This document shows, piece after piece, positions 13,001 to 25,000 of a stretch of DNA of 64,000 bases. The stretch is taken from NCBI RefSeq assembly GCF_028583425.1, contig NC_072791.1, positions 35,037,368 to 35,101,367 on the forward strand. The letters run 5' to 3'. The DNA comes from Eublepharis macularius. Lineage: Eukaryota > Chordata > Lepidosauria > Squamata > Eublepharidae. The notes under the pieces are model-generated. The model ran no database searches, was not told the DNA's origin, and worked only from the letters and a program-made list of their open reading frames with translations. Numbering within the stretch: position 1 is the stretch's first letter; each line of letters opens with the position of its first letter. The position numbers and the translations under genes were made by a program.

Positions 13001-16000
13001 GTACTTGATTGGCAGCTCACTTTTCAGAGAAACTGGTCACTATTGGTCATAAACATCCATCATTTGTTAGCTTTCAAAGACAGGATGTTTTTGTCTTTTG
13101 CAGTTTTAGTATTTCATGTCATAATCTAGATGTGAGATAATCACTGCTCATGTGCTCAGTACAGACAACCTTTACTCTGAGAAGAGACTGTGTGTAATGG
13201 GAGTAATTGGATCTTGCTGGAATTCCTGTGTGAATGAATCTTTAGCATATGTGCATAAAATCTACTGTGCATAGGCACGAAGCATGCAATTGATTATCCT
13301 ACATGTAGCTTATATATCAGCTGTTCAGTTTGGTCTTTTGTACACACGAGCATTCAGAAGTATACTGTCCCATTCATTAGCATTTCATGCCTAATAGCCA
13401 TTTGTTAGCATCTCCTTTGTGAGTCTGTTGAATCACCTTCTAAAGTCATCGAAACTGGTGGCTATCACTGCATTTTGCCACAACAAATTAATTCTGTGTT
13501 GTGTGAATTTTTAAAAAATACGTCTCCTGAGTGTGTGTGTGTGTGGTGTCCTCAAGTCATAGCTGGGGTTTTCATGGCAAGATACTATCAGGTGGTTTCC
13601 CATCCAGTTACTAACCAAGGCTGACCCTGCTTAGCTTCTGAGATCCGACAAGATCAGGTTCACCTGGGCTATCCAGGTCAGAGTATATACATGAATCATT
13701 TTCATTGAACACTCTCAAGATACATTATTTTAACAGAGGCAGAAAAAGTTCTATAGCCTGAGTTTCTCTTGATAGGGCATAACTTTTTAAATCTCTATCA
13801 TGTCCCTCCTCCCCCCATGCTACCATATTTCCCCCCCTAAACTGAAAAGAGCCAAAAGCTCTTGAGCCTTTCTTCATAGGGAAGGTTTTCCAACCACTTT
13901 GGTTGCTCTGTTTTGCACCTTTTCAGATTCTAAGATACTTTTTTTAAAGAACAGAGCCGAGCATTATATTCAGCCACATTATATTCAGCCACATTCTCTG
14001 TTACTGAGCCACAGCCCTTCCCCTGCAGGCAACTAGTTCAACTTGGCCTTGTGAATCAACTCAGGAATGGAAGGAGGCCATAGCTCAGTGGGAGAGAATC
14101 TGCTGTGCATGCAAAAGGTCCCAGGTTCACTCCCCGACATTTTCAGTTAAAATAAAATAAATTCAGTAAATAAATGATGTGAAAGCCATCTCCCTGAAAA
14201 CCCTGCTGCCAGTCAGAGTAGACGGTACTGACCTCGATAGGCTAATTGTCTGAGTCAGTTTCATGTGTTCAGTCAGTATAAAAGTAATTTAAACCTTTGT
14301 GGATGAGTATATGTGCACGCATATAGTCTTATGTCCATCTCTTTTGTTTGATAGGAAGACATGGAAACAGCAAAGTATGTGTGGCGGATGTGCGTGGCCA
14401 GGCACAAATTTTATAGGCTAAATAAATGTAGCCTGTAAGTATTACACTGTTCTCTTTCCATATTAATTTTAAATTATGTTGTATCCTGTAATTTTACTCT
14501 TTGCGGTCACCCAAATAAGTTGGCTTCCTTTTTCCCAAGTATGTGTTCTTGAGACTGCAAGTAATTTAAGTGTTTCAGACAGGAGCCTTACAAGTTCTGC
14601 TGCTGCTGAATCTAAAAATAAGGGTGTTGCAACTCTGGAGCTTCCAAAAGATTTAGATTTCTGATTCTATCTGGAACGATTTGGTGAAGGGGGGGAAATG
14701 TCTGCAGTGGTTTTCTTTCTGAATTAGCAATTCATAGCTGTTTGTATCACACTATTACAATTTCAGTAGTTTTCTTTCTGACTACACAGAGTCCCAAATA
14801 TTTATATTTATTTTGCTTTTCAAGCTCTGCTCTTCAAGCAGTATTGCCTGCTGGAATGTACTTTTGATAAAACAAAACGGGGGGCTTGTAAAGAATAACA
14901 ATGGTTGGGACAATCTGGACGCCCTCCACCTATCCATTTCTCTTCTTCAAACATTCTGCTAACAATCATGGGCTTAAGAAAGCTAATTCTTCCCTGACAT
15001 ACACTTTTGTCTTACACTCAACTGTCTCAATATTTTGCCCCTTTTGAAAGAGTCCCAATGCACACTAAATATGCATATTTAGTGCACATTAGGACTCTTT
15101 TAAATTTTTTTTTCTTTTTTTTTTTGGTTAACTTTAAAAGTCATTTTTTTCTGCATGCCCAGAGCAGTCCCTGAATAGACCCTTACATTGCCTGTGGGTG
15201 GCCCTATTGTCTGGCTTTTATGATCCGCACAGTGTCTACCCAGGCTGCTAACTGATATTCAGATACTTCATACATTATTATAAATTGTCTTATTTAGAAT
15301 TGCTGTGTCGACAGGCTGCTATTTTAGCTCTCTTTTGATACTTCTGTAAGCAAGTGTGGTTCCAGTGCCTTTTATCTGATACAAAAGAGTTTGATTTCTT
15401 TTTTTACAAATTATTATTTGCAGCTTTCAACTTGGCAGGACAGAGTTCATGTTGTGTGCTTCCATATCATGTATCTTTAGCAGATTGTAACATTGCACTG
15501 AGTATGTGCATACATTCATAATTCTGCATGGTTTCCTTTGAAAAATAAGCATTTAGGTATATATAATTAATTTATGTGAATGAAGAAAAAGAAAGGAGTA
15601 CATGGGACAAACCATATTTGAGCATCTTGTTAAAATGCACAGCTGTGGACAGGGATCAAAAGCTGAACTGTAACTGAAGTGGGCAATTGTTAGTAGTGTA
15701 AAGAATTTAGAACATGAGGAGAGTTGTCTTATCAGGCACATTCTGTATTTAGGGGAGAAGAACTAAATGATGGCTTGTCCACTGAGCTGCAGACCTGAAT
15801 CCTTTTCATTTGTTAGGTCTGACCGTTCATATAAAATGTTCTCGCTATGTGTTGTCCTCCCAGTATGCTCAATCAGCAAATTTCAAACAAAACACCAGTT
15901 GTGGATATCGGGATTGCATGTACAATTAGGCTTGGCTGCCCCCCTTCTATGGCAAGAAGTCTCCCGATGGCAACCCCCATTGCCCACTGCCACTTTTAGC

Positions 16001-19000
16001 AGCAGAGGAAGAAAAATAAAATTTAAAAAAACAATGATTCTGCAAACATTGCTATGTCAATGGGTACAACTTGGAAGAGACAAAGGGTTGCTCTAGGAAA
16101 TCATAGAACCCATATAAACCACACACTTTCCAGTGATTCCTAGTGCCACCCTTTGTCACTTCTGAGATGTACCTGGAATGGACATAGCAATGTTGGTGAG
16201 ATCACACACATGCTCCCTTGTCTCTGCCATCGGACCTCTCACTGGTTGCCAGGCTCAGCCTGGCAAGTGTAGGATATGTGCATCCTGTACTCACAGTCAA
16301 ATGTAAAAAATGAAAATGAATGAGTGACTTCTGAGGCAAATCCTAGAGTGTTGCGTTGACTCAGTGATGTCACTTCCAGGGTGAACCCTCAATGGTATAC
16401 AGTTTCCTAGAATATTGAATTGATGCAGTGATGTCACTTCTGTGCTCATTCCAGCTGGCAACCTTAGATACATACATTAGAATGAGATGATGGAATGGAC
16501 TGTACCACTTCATGCTGTCGAAGGGGAAATCACATTTTAAATTCTTCTCTACATTAAAATAATTAAAACGTTCTCTGCAAATAGACATCCAACACAGCAG
16601 GCAAAAGGCTGGTCCAAAGCCTGTCTCTCTAACCTCCTAGGGGTTTTGTAAGTGATTTTTTTAAAACACATAATCTGAAGTACAGTCTGTTCTATCACCC
16701 TTTCCCCACCTCATTCTTTTACACATGTAAACTCAGCCTCAAACTGGTTTCTGTTACACTAATGTGCACACATTATAGGGTTACAAAAATGATTGGCTCT
16801 TGTACCCATTCCTACTTTTGGTAAAAGAGCCAGTAGTTCAGTTTACCCAAGACACATTGCTTACTCCTCTTCGTGACTCTTAGGAAGACTTGGATTTCCA
16901 TGTCTGTACGTCTTAACAATGAAGCAGGTAGGGAACTGCGTGGAAACATGGAGGGATGATTCATGAACAGAAGAGGGTTGGAGAAGAAGCTGGAGGTCCT
17001 AAATGATATAATGCAATGGAAGATGCATTGGGGAGGGGTTGTGGCTTGTTGATGGAGCATTTACTTTGCATGTAGACAGTCTTGAGTTAGATTCTCAGCA
17101 TTTCTTTAATGGAAGGTAGAATCAGGAGGTAGGTAGGTTTGCCAGGTCCCCACCAATGGTGGGCAGTTTCCTGGTGGCTGTAGCCTCTTCCCACTGGTCA
17201 CTTGTGATTGGCAGGAGGAAGCAGACCACCCGCCATCAGTGGGAACTTGTCAAGGAGGCCAGGGAAGTGGGTGTGACTGTGCCTGCATCCCCAGACAACA
17301 TCTTCACTTCTGTTGTGACCCAGAAGTGATGGTGTCAGACCAGTTTCTAAAGAGTCAGCCCGAGTGCAATGCTGACAGTTCTGGGTTGTACCGAAAGTGA
17401 CATCATCACAGAGCATTGCAAGTGTGCTGGTGCACTGATGCGAAAAAAGAGCGGTGAGTGCCTGCTGCCTCACACCTTCCCTGAACATCCCCCCCCCCAA
17501 TACCTGCTCACTTATTGGAGGGGAAATAGGTGATGTGGAAGATCTCTACCTGACACCCTGAGGAGCTGCTGCCTGTTAAGGAGACAATACTGACCTTGAT
17601 AGATCAGTGGTCTGACTTGGTATAAGGCAGCTTCATGTCGTATCTATGTCATGTAGTGCTACTTTTGTGAGAAGTAGCACTTGTTAATATATGGTGTTCC
17701 TTCTGTGAGTGTAGTTGTTAATGTTGGTACCTACATTGGTTAGTCTCTCTCTCTTCTGGCTTCCAGTATTTAAAGACACCGGCTGTTTGCTTTGTAAATA
17801 AAACAAAGCAGAAGTTCAGTGGCTCCTTAAAGACGAATAACATTTATTCCGGCATGAGCTTTTGTTAGTCAGAGCTTACTTTTTCAGAGGCCATTGAAAG
17901 AAAATAATTTCCTCATATTTACCCCAAAAAATTGCAGAAGAAAATTTGTAAAATTTGTAACTGAAGGAATGTGAAAAAGAACAACCTCTAATTGTATGTA
18001 GTTAATCTCACCCCAGCCTCTGCCCAATTTTGCATGCAGATTGGGAAGCATCTAGTGAATATGTGGCATGTATTGCTATGTGATATTCTGCTACAACATG
18101 CACAAAAATGTTGGAAACACTGAGCCAGCACATCAACTCACATGCACGCGTGCGCACGCGCACACACTCAGAAACTGGGCTTAACATTAATGAGATTTGG
18201 AGGAAACATGGATAGTTTTGTCTTATGGTTTCTTTAATGCCTGCAGTTCTTTTTCTTTCACACTATGTGGACTAGAAACCTGATAGCAGGGAATCTTTGG
18301 GTGCCTGGTGCTGGCTGATGCAAGTTGCGTCCAAGACCTCAAGTCTTCTCTTCTTGTCCTACACTAACAGAATCCTTCTCATGTGGGGGGGGGTGGAGTG
18401 AGGAAGCCTGGGTGCTTACAGCATAAAAGCTTTTCTAAAGCCCGCTTGATAACCTCTGGAGATCTCTCTTCTGTGGGTAACAAACATCCTCTCCTTGGAA
18501 TGGACTATTTCATTGTCTTCATTTTGTCTGCATGTGCCTTGTCTTTAGAGACAACCTAGACTCTCCGCCTGAGGAAGGCTCTCAGAAATCTTTCCTCATT
18601 CTTTCCTTTCCACGCTTTCCAATCCTTTCTCGTCCTTCTCTACCCAAAGGGTGAGCTAGAAAAAAAAGCATTCTCTTTTTCCATCCTTCTGAGTTCTTTG
18701 CATGCCGTGTATTTGTGCAGCTTCTGTGATGGTTTGTGATGGGGACAGCTTTACCATGATGCAACACAATTGTCCCTTTGCACAGGGGCATCTGTTCCCT
18801 GCCTTCCTCTCTCTGTGATACTTAAAAACATGAGCAGGCCAGAGAGTCGTTTTTGATGTTTTGGTTCCCAGAATAAAAATATCTACAGCTGCAATTGGCT
18901 GGTGATGTTACCAACAGAATGTGTGAAGCTGAAATTAGGCAAATAACATTTGCTAGTGAAGAGACAATGTGTCTTGTAGAACCAGTTTGTGTGTGCAAAA

Positions 19001-22000
19001 ATGTTCTAGGTGGTCCCCACATTTAATTTAAAGGTTTCCAGTCCATCCACTCTCCCTCCTGCATGCAGTGGTTGCATGTCAGCATAGTTCTTTATTGGCC
19101 ATATATATTTATTTAGATATTTATACCCTGCTTTTCTCCCCAGTGGGAACTCAAAGTGACTTACAAAATCATTCTCCCTTCCTCCATTTTATCCTCAAAA
19201 CATCCCTGTGAGGTAGATTAGGCTGAGAGAGTGTGTCTGGCCCAAGGTCACTCAGTGAGCTTCCGTGGCAGAGTGGGGGTTTGAACTTGAGTCTCCCAGA
19301 TTCCAGTTCAACAGTATAACCACTGTACTGCACAGATTCTCATAGAACTGGCACACAGGTTTAAGGAGAAGCCTGGGCTTGGGGAACCCTGTGACAGCAG
19401 ACACTTTTCATGTGCTCTGTGTCATGCATTAATTGGTTCAGTTTTAGACAACTCTGAAGCAGGAGGGATATTGGCAGCAACCATTGCAAATGAAAGCAAA
19501 GGAAAATATTGGAATTCTTCAGCTATATTTATGAGTCTCAAAGCAGTAGGAAAAGAGGAAGACCTAAAATGAGATGGCTTGACTCAATAAAAGAAGCAGC
19601 TTCCTCCAGTTTGCAAGATCTGAGCAAGTCTTGTTAATGATAGGACATTTTGGAGGTCTTTCATTCATAGGGTAACCATAAGTCAGAGGCAACTTGTCGG
19701 CATATAACACACTGCCTGGACTATCTGTTGCCTTTTTAACCTGCCTTTCCTCCAAGGAGCTCAGGGTGGAATACATGTTTCTCCTTCCTCTGGCCACATT
19801 ACAATATGACCTTAATGTGCTGTGTGTCACTGTCAGGACTATTTGGTAGAAGTAGGTGGGTGTATGCAAACATATGTAGCCCCACCCACTTCACCAGCTT
19901 GCCCAACACACTGTGAGATGCAGTGAAGTGTGATGATGTTCGATCAGTTAAAAAGAAAGCCCAGTCTCCCTCCCCATGTCTGTTCTGTGCATCTAGCAAC
20001 TGTAAAGGAGAAAACTTCTTCAGTGTGTTTGGGGGGGGGGGATGATAATCCCATGTGTGCGGTTGTCTGGCTAGACATCTAGCCCAGGTCACATTATAAA
20101 TACAGATACAGGATAAGCTATAACTCTTGAGGATGATGTGGCTGATAGTGAAACAAAATGCAGGATTTTCACTTCTGCCATTCAAAGCGTTTCCCCTCTG
20201 GATTCCTGATGGGAATGTGATACATGTACGATAAGCCACTGTGCCGTGTCTTGCTGAACTATTGATGAAGGAGGAATGTTAAAGCGATGAGCTTTTTCTT
20301 GCATCTGCTTTTATGTTCTGTGTTGGTTGTGAAAGATTATATCTGCCTTACGTGTACACATCTCATGTGCATGAGATAACAGGGCGGGAAGTGAGCTTGG
20401 GGGATGTCAAGTGGTGTAATGTTTCTGAATGTTCTCTCAGCGGTTGCGAAAATCTGAACCTATCAAGCTTTTTTCTCCGTTCTTTGTAGACAAACTCAGA
20501 CGGTGACTGTGAATCCAGTTAGGAGGCGATCCTCTTCCAGGATATCTCTGGTAAAGTTTTCTGTATTCATTTAAAAAAATGAATGAAGAATATTAATGAG
20601 AATAAGAAAGTGGTATTTCCTAAAAGATAACAGTTTTGTTGTACTTTACCAATGAGGCTACAGTTGCACTTCAGCAGTAAGATCCCTTTTGAGGCTGTTT
20701 CAGTGGCTTCCATGAACCAAGACAGAAAGTTTGGTCTTTGAACCATTCCAGCCTTTACCGAGGGCTCAGGATCTGTCCTTTCCTAAGCAGAATAATGGAA
20801 GGACTACCAAATAAATGTATTTCCTCATGAATATCGTTCCTCATGAATATCGCAGTTCCCCAAAGAGGTCACATATCAGGTGGCCCCGCCCACCTGACTC
20901 TCGGCCATTTTGGGCCCATTTCAGCCTGGATTGGGGCCGAAACGGCCCAGATCGGGCCTCTGACAGGTGGTGGATCACTCTCCCACCCAGCAGTGGCCTG
21001 ATCCTGACCATTTTGGACCCCTTTTTGGCCATTTTCAGCCCCTTTTTGCCATTTTGGGCCCAATTTCGGCCCTGAATGGCCAGGATTGGGTCCAAAACAG
21101 CCAGGATAGGTGATGTCAGGGGTGTGGTATATGCAAATCAGTTATGCTAATGACACATTTCTGGTGCCAGCAAGGGGTGTGGCATATGCTAATGAGTTAT
21201 GTTAATGAGTTATGCTAATGAGTTACTCCAGCTCTTTTTCTACGAAATGACCCGTTTAAGACTAACCAACTTTATAGTAGTATACGCTTTTGAGAACCAC
21301 TGCTTTCTTTGTCAGATGCATCTGGCGAAGAGAGCAGTGGTTCTCAAAAGCTTACGCTACTGTAAAGTTGGTTAGTCTTAAAGGTGCTAATGGATTCTTT
21401 ACTATTTAAGTATTTAATGTTCGTATTTTACAAATAGAGGACTAGAATGAAAGGAGCCTGCCTAGGCTGCCCAAGGATTCCCTGGGAAAAGAGAAGGGGC
21501 TGAATGTTGATCCTTCCTCATTCACCTGACTCTGTTGTCTGTTTTGCCAAATCTGGATTCAGGCCCCGAAATCTAGTTCATAGAACTGGATTTGTTCAAA
21601 GGATATGGAAATACTGGGGAAGAGGCTTTGAGGATTGCAAAGGAACTTGGTGTTGAACTGGTGATGGCTGCCAGTTGTTGGTATTTCATATTTTTATAGA
21701 TGAGGGTGAGAATTAGCAGGAATTGTTGGTTTTTACTGAGCCCTATTTACACCATTAGGGAGGGTTAGATGGATTTCTGGAACAATGCCCAAGATTATTT
21801 ATTACACTTCAAAGTATCTTCATGGGGCTACCGTTTTTTATTAGGGAAGCGGCAATATGGTGTGTGTATTGGTGGGGGGATGTTTAACCATTTCCTCCCA
21901 TACTGTTTCCCTGCCCCTGCTGTAGTTATCCTTACAGAGAGAAAAATGATATTTACATGTTGACTATATGTATTCCCTCCCCCACCCAGGATAATATTTA

Positions 22001-25000
22001 TTCCAATTTATTTACTTAAAACATTTATTAGCCGCCTTTCTACCTTACAGCACTCATTTAAAACCACAATTTAGGAATGTCAATACATAGAAAGCTAAAT
22101 CAGTCATGTTGTCCTAAATAAAAATGGCTGCAACTGCCTCCTAAAGATTGAAAATGAGGGGGAGGTTGTTACATAATTGTGAGGCTGCCACCAAAAGGCC
22201 CTCTTTTGAGTAGCCAACAGACAATATTCTTTAGTTGATGAAACTGTCAGAAGGGCCCCTCCCTGGCATCTTAATTCCTGGGCAGGATCACATGGGAGAA
22301 AATGTGAAAAGGTACCCTATCCCAAGCCATGTAGGTATTTAAAGGACAAAACCAACACCTTGAATTGGGCCTGGGAACAGATCAGTAGCCAGTGAAATTG
22401 CTGTAGTTTCGGGCTCACATGGTCCCGATAGCTGGCCCCAACCAGCAGTCCAGTCACAACATTCTGCACTAGCTGCAGTTTCTGAATGTTGTTCAAGAGT
22501 AGCCCCAAGTAGAGCGTATTGCAGTAGTCCAGTCTAGATGTAACTAAGGAATGGATCACTGTGGCTAGATCTGACTGAACCAGGAATGGTTTGGGTAGAA
22601 TAATTTCGATTGGGAAAATGGTATAGAAGGAAGTGTTTAAAAACACGCCATTAGAGCTGCCTCCTTGGTCATTTTGTTATCTTCATGTGGATGCATTGAA
22701 GTTTGAACACCCCCATAACATGAGAGATCCTGCTTGCGTGACCAGCATCCCTTTCTGTCACAATCTATCCTGCGTTGTGAAAAGGGAATGTTAAATACTT
22801 AGAAGGGTTCTATCTTGTTCAGACAAGCAAAACAAAGATGGAAAGCACTTCAGCTTATTGAATGCTATCTAAGAGCAGAACCACAAGTGACAAAAGGCAC
22901 AGATTGGACACTTGTCTGCTTCCCTCAAGTTTTGATGGGAAATGTAGGCAGCTTGGCGGAATGTTGGACAAGTGACAGTTGAAAAGTTCATTGGACAGCA
23001 GTCAGAGAGTGAAGCTGCGAGACCAGGATGCCTACATTTCCCATCAAAACTTGAGGGAAGCTGACAAGTGTCCAGTCTGTGCCTTTTGTCACTTGTGGTT
23101 CTGCTCTTTGTTACTAGCAACGTCCCGATTTGCTTTAAAGATACTAGGTTCAGTTCCTGGCACTTCCAGTTAAAAGGATTTCAGGTAGCTTGTGTTGAGA
23201 AAGACCTTTCTTTGCCTATGCAAAGACCTTTCTTTGCCTTTCTCCTGCTTGCCATAGTGGGCAACTCAGAGCAAGATGGACTGATGGTCTGAGTGAAAGA
23301 CACTGATACATTCAGAAATCTCCCATGTTGGATCAATTTGAGCTCTCAGTTGTCTAGCAGATGTGTAGAATTCCTGAATTTATTAGATCTTGTAACTGGC
23401 TGCTAAAATCTTGTCTGTTTGCCGCAAGTATTGCAAACCTGGTGATTGGCAGATCAGTGCAGCCCATGTCCTTAAAGAGATGGATTTGGGCTAATCTGAA
23501 TCTGATTATATGTGCTTGTCAAAACACTGGCATCCTCAATCAGCAGTTTTCTTGTTGGCTCCTGAATTCACTTCCAACATGGGAGATTATGTGTAAGAGT
23601 GCATGGATGTCAAACAGAGCTTCTCAAAGGAACCCTCATCACTGAAGGTTGCCCCATTAATTTATCTCAAGATAGCCAATTGGTATATCTGCTCCTTTTT
23701 TAATACTCAGATCCACGTTACTGAAATGAATGGAGTAAGAAGGAGCATTTGTTTAAGTTCTGCATGCAAATCTCATTACTGCTACAATATCTTTTCAGCA
23801 GCCCAAACCACAGCCTTATATGATGCCACCACCGCCTCAGTTACATTACAATGGACACTACACAGAGCCATATACATCTTCTCAAGGTAAAAGGTTTGTT
23901 GTGCTTTACACTGCCAGTATATTTTATAAAGGGGCTTTGATGGTGGTGGTGGGGAATGGCGCCTGGGGATGCCCTAAGCTAGCCCAATCTCATCAGATCT
24001 CAGAAGCTACGTAGGGTCAACCCTGGTTAGTACTTGGATGGGAGACCACCAAGGAAGACCAGGGCAAAGGCAGGCAATGGCAAACTACCTCTGCCTTGAA
24101 AACCCCAGCAGGAGACACCGTAAACTGACTACAGCTTGACAGCACTTTACACACATGGTAAGAAGAGAAGAGAATGATTTGAGGACCATTTATATTGTCG
24201 AGTTGATAATGCTAAGTGGGTCTTGACTTGGCTGGTGACTGAATTAGGAGACTGAATTCAGGGGCCCCACATATGATGCTTTGAACTTCCTTAAGGGACT
24301 ATGTTGGCATGCATGAACAAACCTGGGGATATCAGGCATTTCCTTTCCCTCTCTCCTCCATTTGTGCTTGGTAATGGAATAAAGGACTTTTGCTTTAAGT
24401 GGCAAGCCAACAACTATTTTTCCACACTGTTCCCTTAAAAACCAGGATCCAACAGTCTGTTTTAATTTTGATCCGGAATCCTGGATTTTAGGGAAGAGTA
24501 AAGTGTACATGTTGGGTTGAGAGACACAATGTCAGCCTATGATTTTCTAGTTACACATAAGCAGATAATTCCCCTCCTCAGGCTCGTTCATGTAATGACA
24601 ACTAATGGTTGTCGTTTATCGTTAGGTCTGAAGCATGCCATTATTTAAGTGCAATAAATACGTGAATAAAATAGAGGCTAGTAAAGGTTAAGGGCTTGTT
24701 CAGCCACTCATTTTTTTAAAAAAAGAATACTCAGTCATTGTGTCAAGTGGTAATGGTAAGCCTGCTGCCTAAGGACTGAGAGGTAGTTCACTGTATGAAA
24801 GGAAGAAGATATTGGGGTGGATCCAACCATCCTCCAAGGATCCTTCTTAATTGGTTCTTCCTCTAAGGTAAGAGCTACTTAAGTTGGAAATAGGCTTCTT
24901 AGATGGGAGGAAGACTTTAAACTTGGAAAGATGGGTGCAAATATCTAAATAATAAATAAAATGTCATCAGTGAAGTGGTAGGATCCAACACACCACAGGG

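Larger units (their letters stand above)
12371..14354. other. PTPN21 intron with SINEs
   Basis: Contains a GT-rich run (about 13530-13547), a reverse 5S-derived SINE (13560-13690) and a tRNA-headed SINE (14078-14285). The remainder shows nothing recognisable. Confidence 0.65.
14435..20489. other. PTPN21 intron, 6 kb
   Basis: Holds a 54-bp palindrome (15047-15100), a SINE split by a TIR element (17037-17640), a 29-bp alternating purine/pyrimidine run (18139-18167), a reverse Sauria SINE (19095-19345) and a Bov-B-like tail (about 19565-19715). The rest shows nothing recognisable. Confidence 0.65.
20551..23801. other. PTPN21 intron with several repeats
   Basis: Contains an unclassified GC-rich repeat with an ATGCTAATGAG tandem (20815-21240), a palindrome-family copy (21247-21395), a reverse L2 LINE fragment (22020-22660) and a foldback element (22873-23106). 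Nothing else recognised. Confidence 0.65.

Noticed and set aside
14078..14140. tRNA gene
   Set aside because: A- and B-box words are present, but the cloverleaf does not close and the segment continues into a SINE body repeated elsewhere in the window.
22317..22646. Host gene on the - strand
   Set aside because: The residues match an L2-type LINE reverse-transcriptase C-terminus, and the frame lacks the catalytic core.
23951..24060. 5S rRNA gene
   Set aside because: Internal substitutions and deletions, fusion to a SINE body and Bov-B-like tail, and two other diverged copies show it is a retrotransposed SINE.
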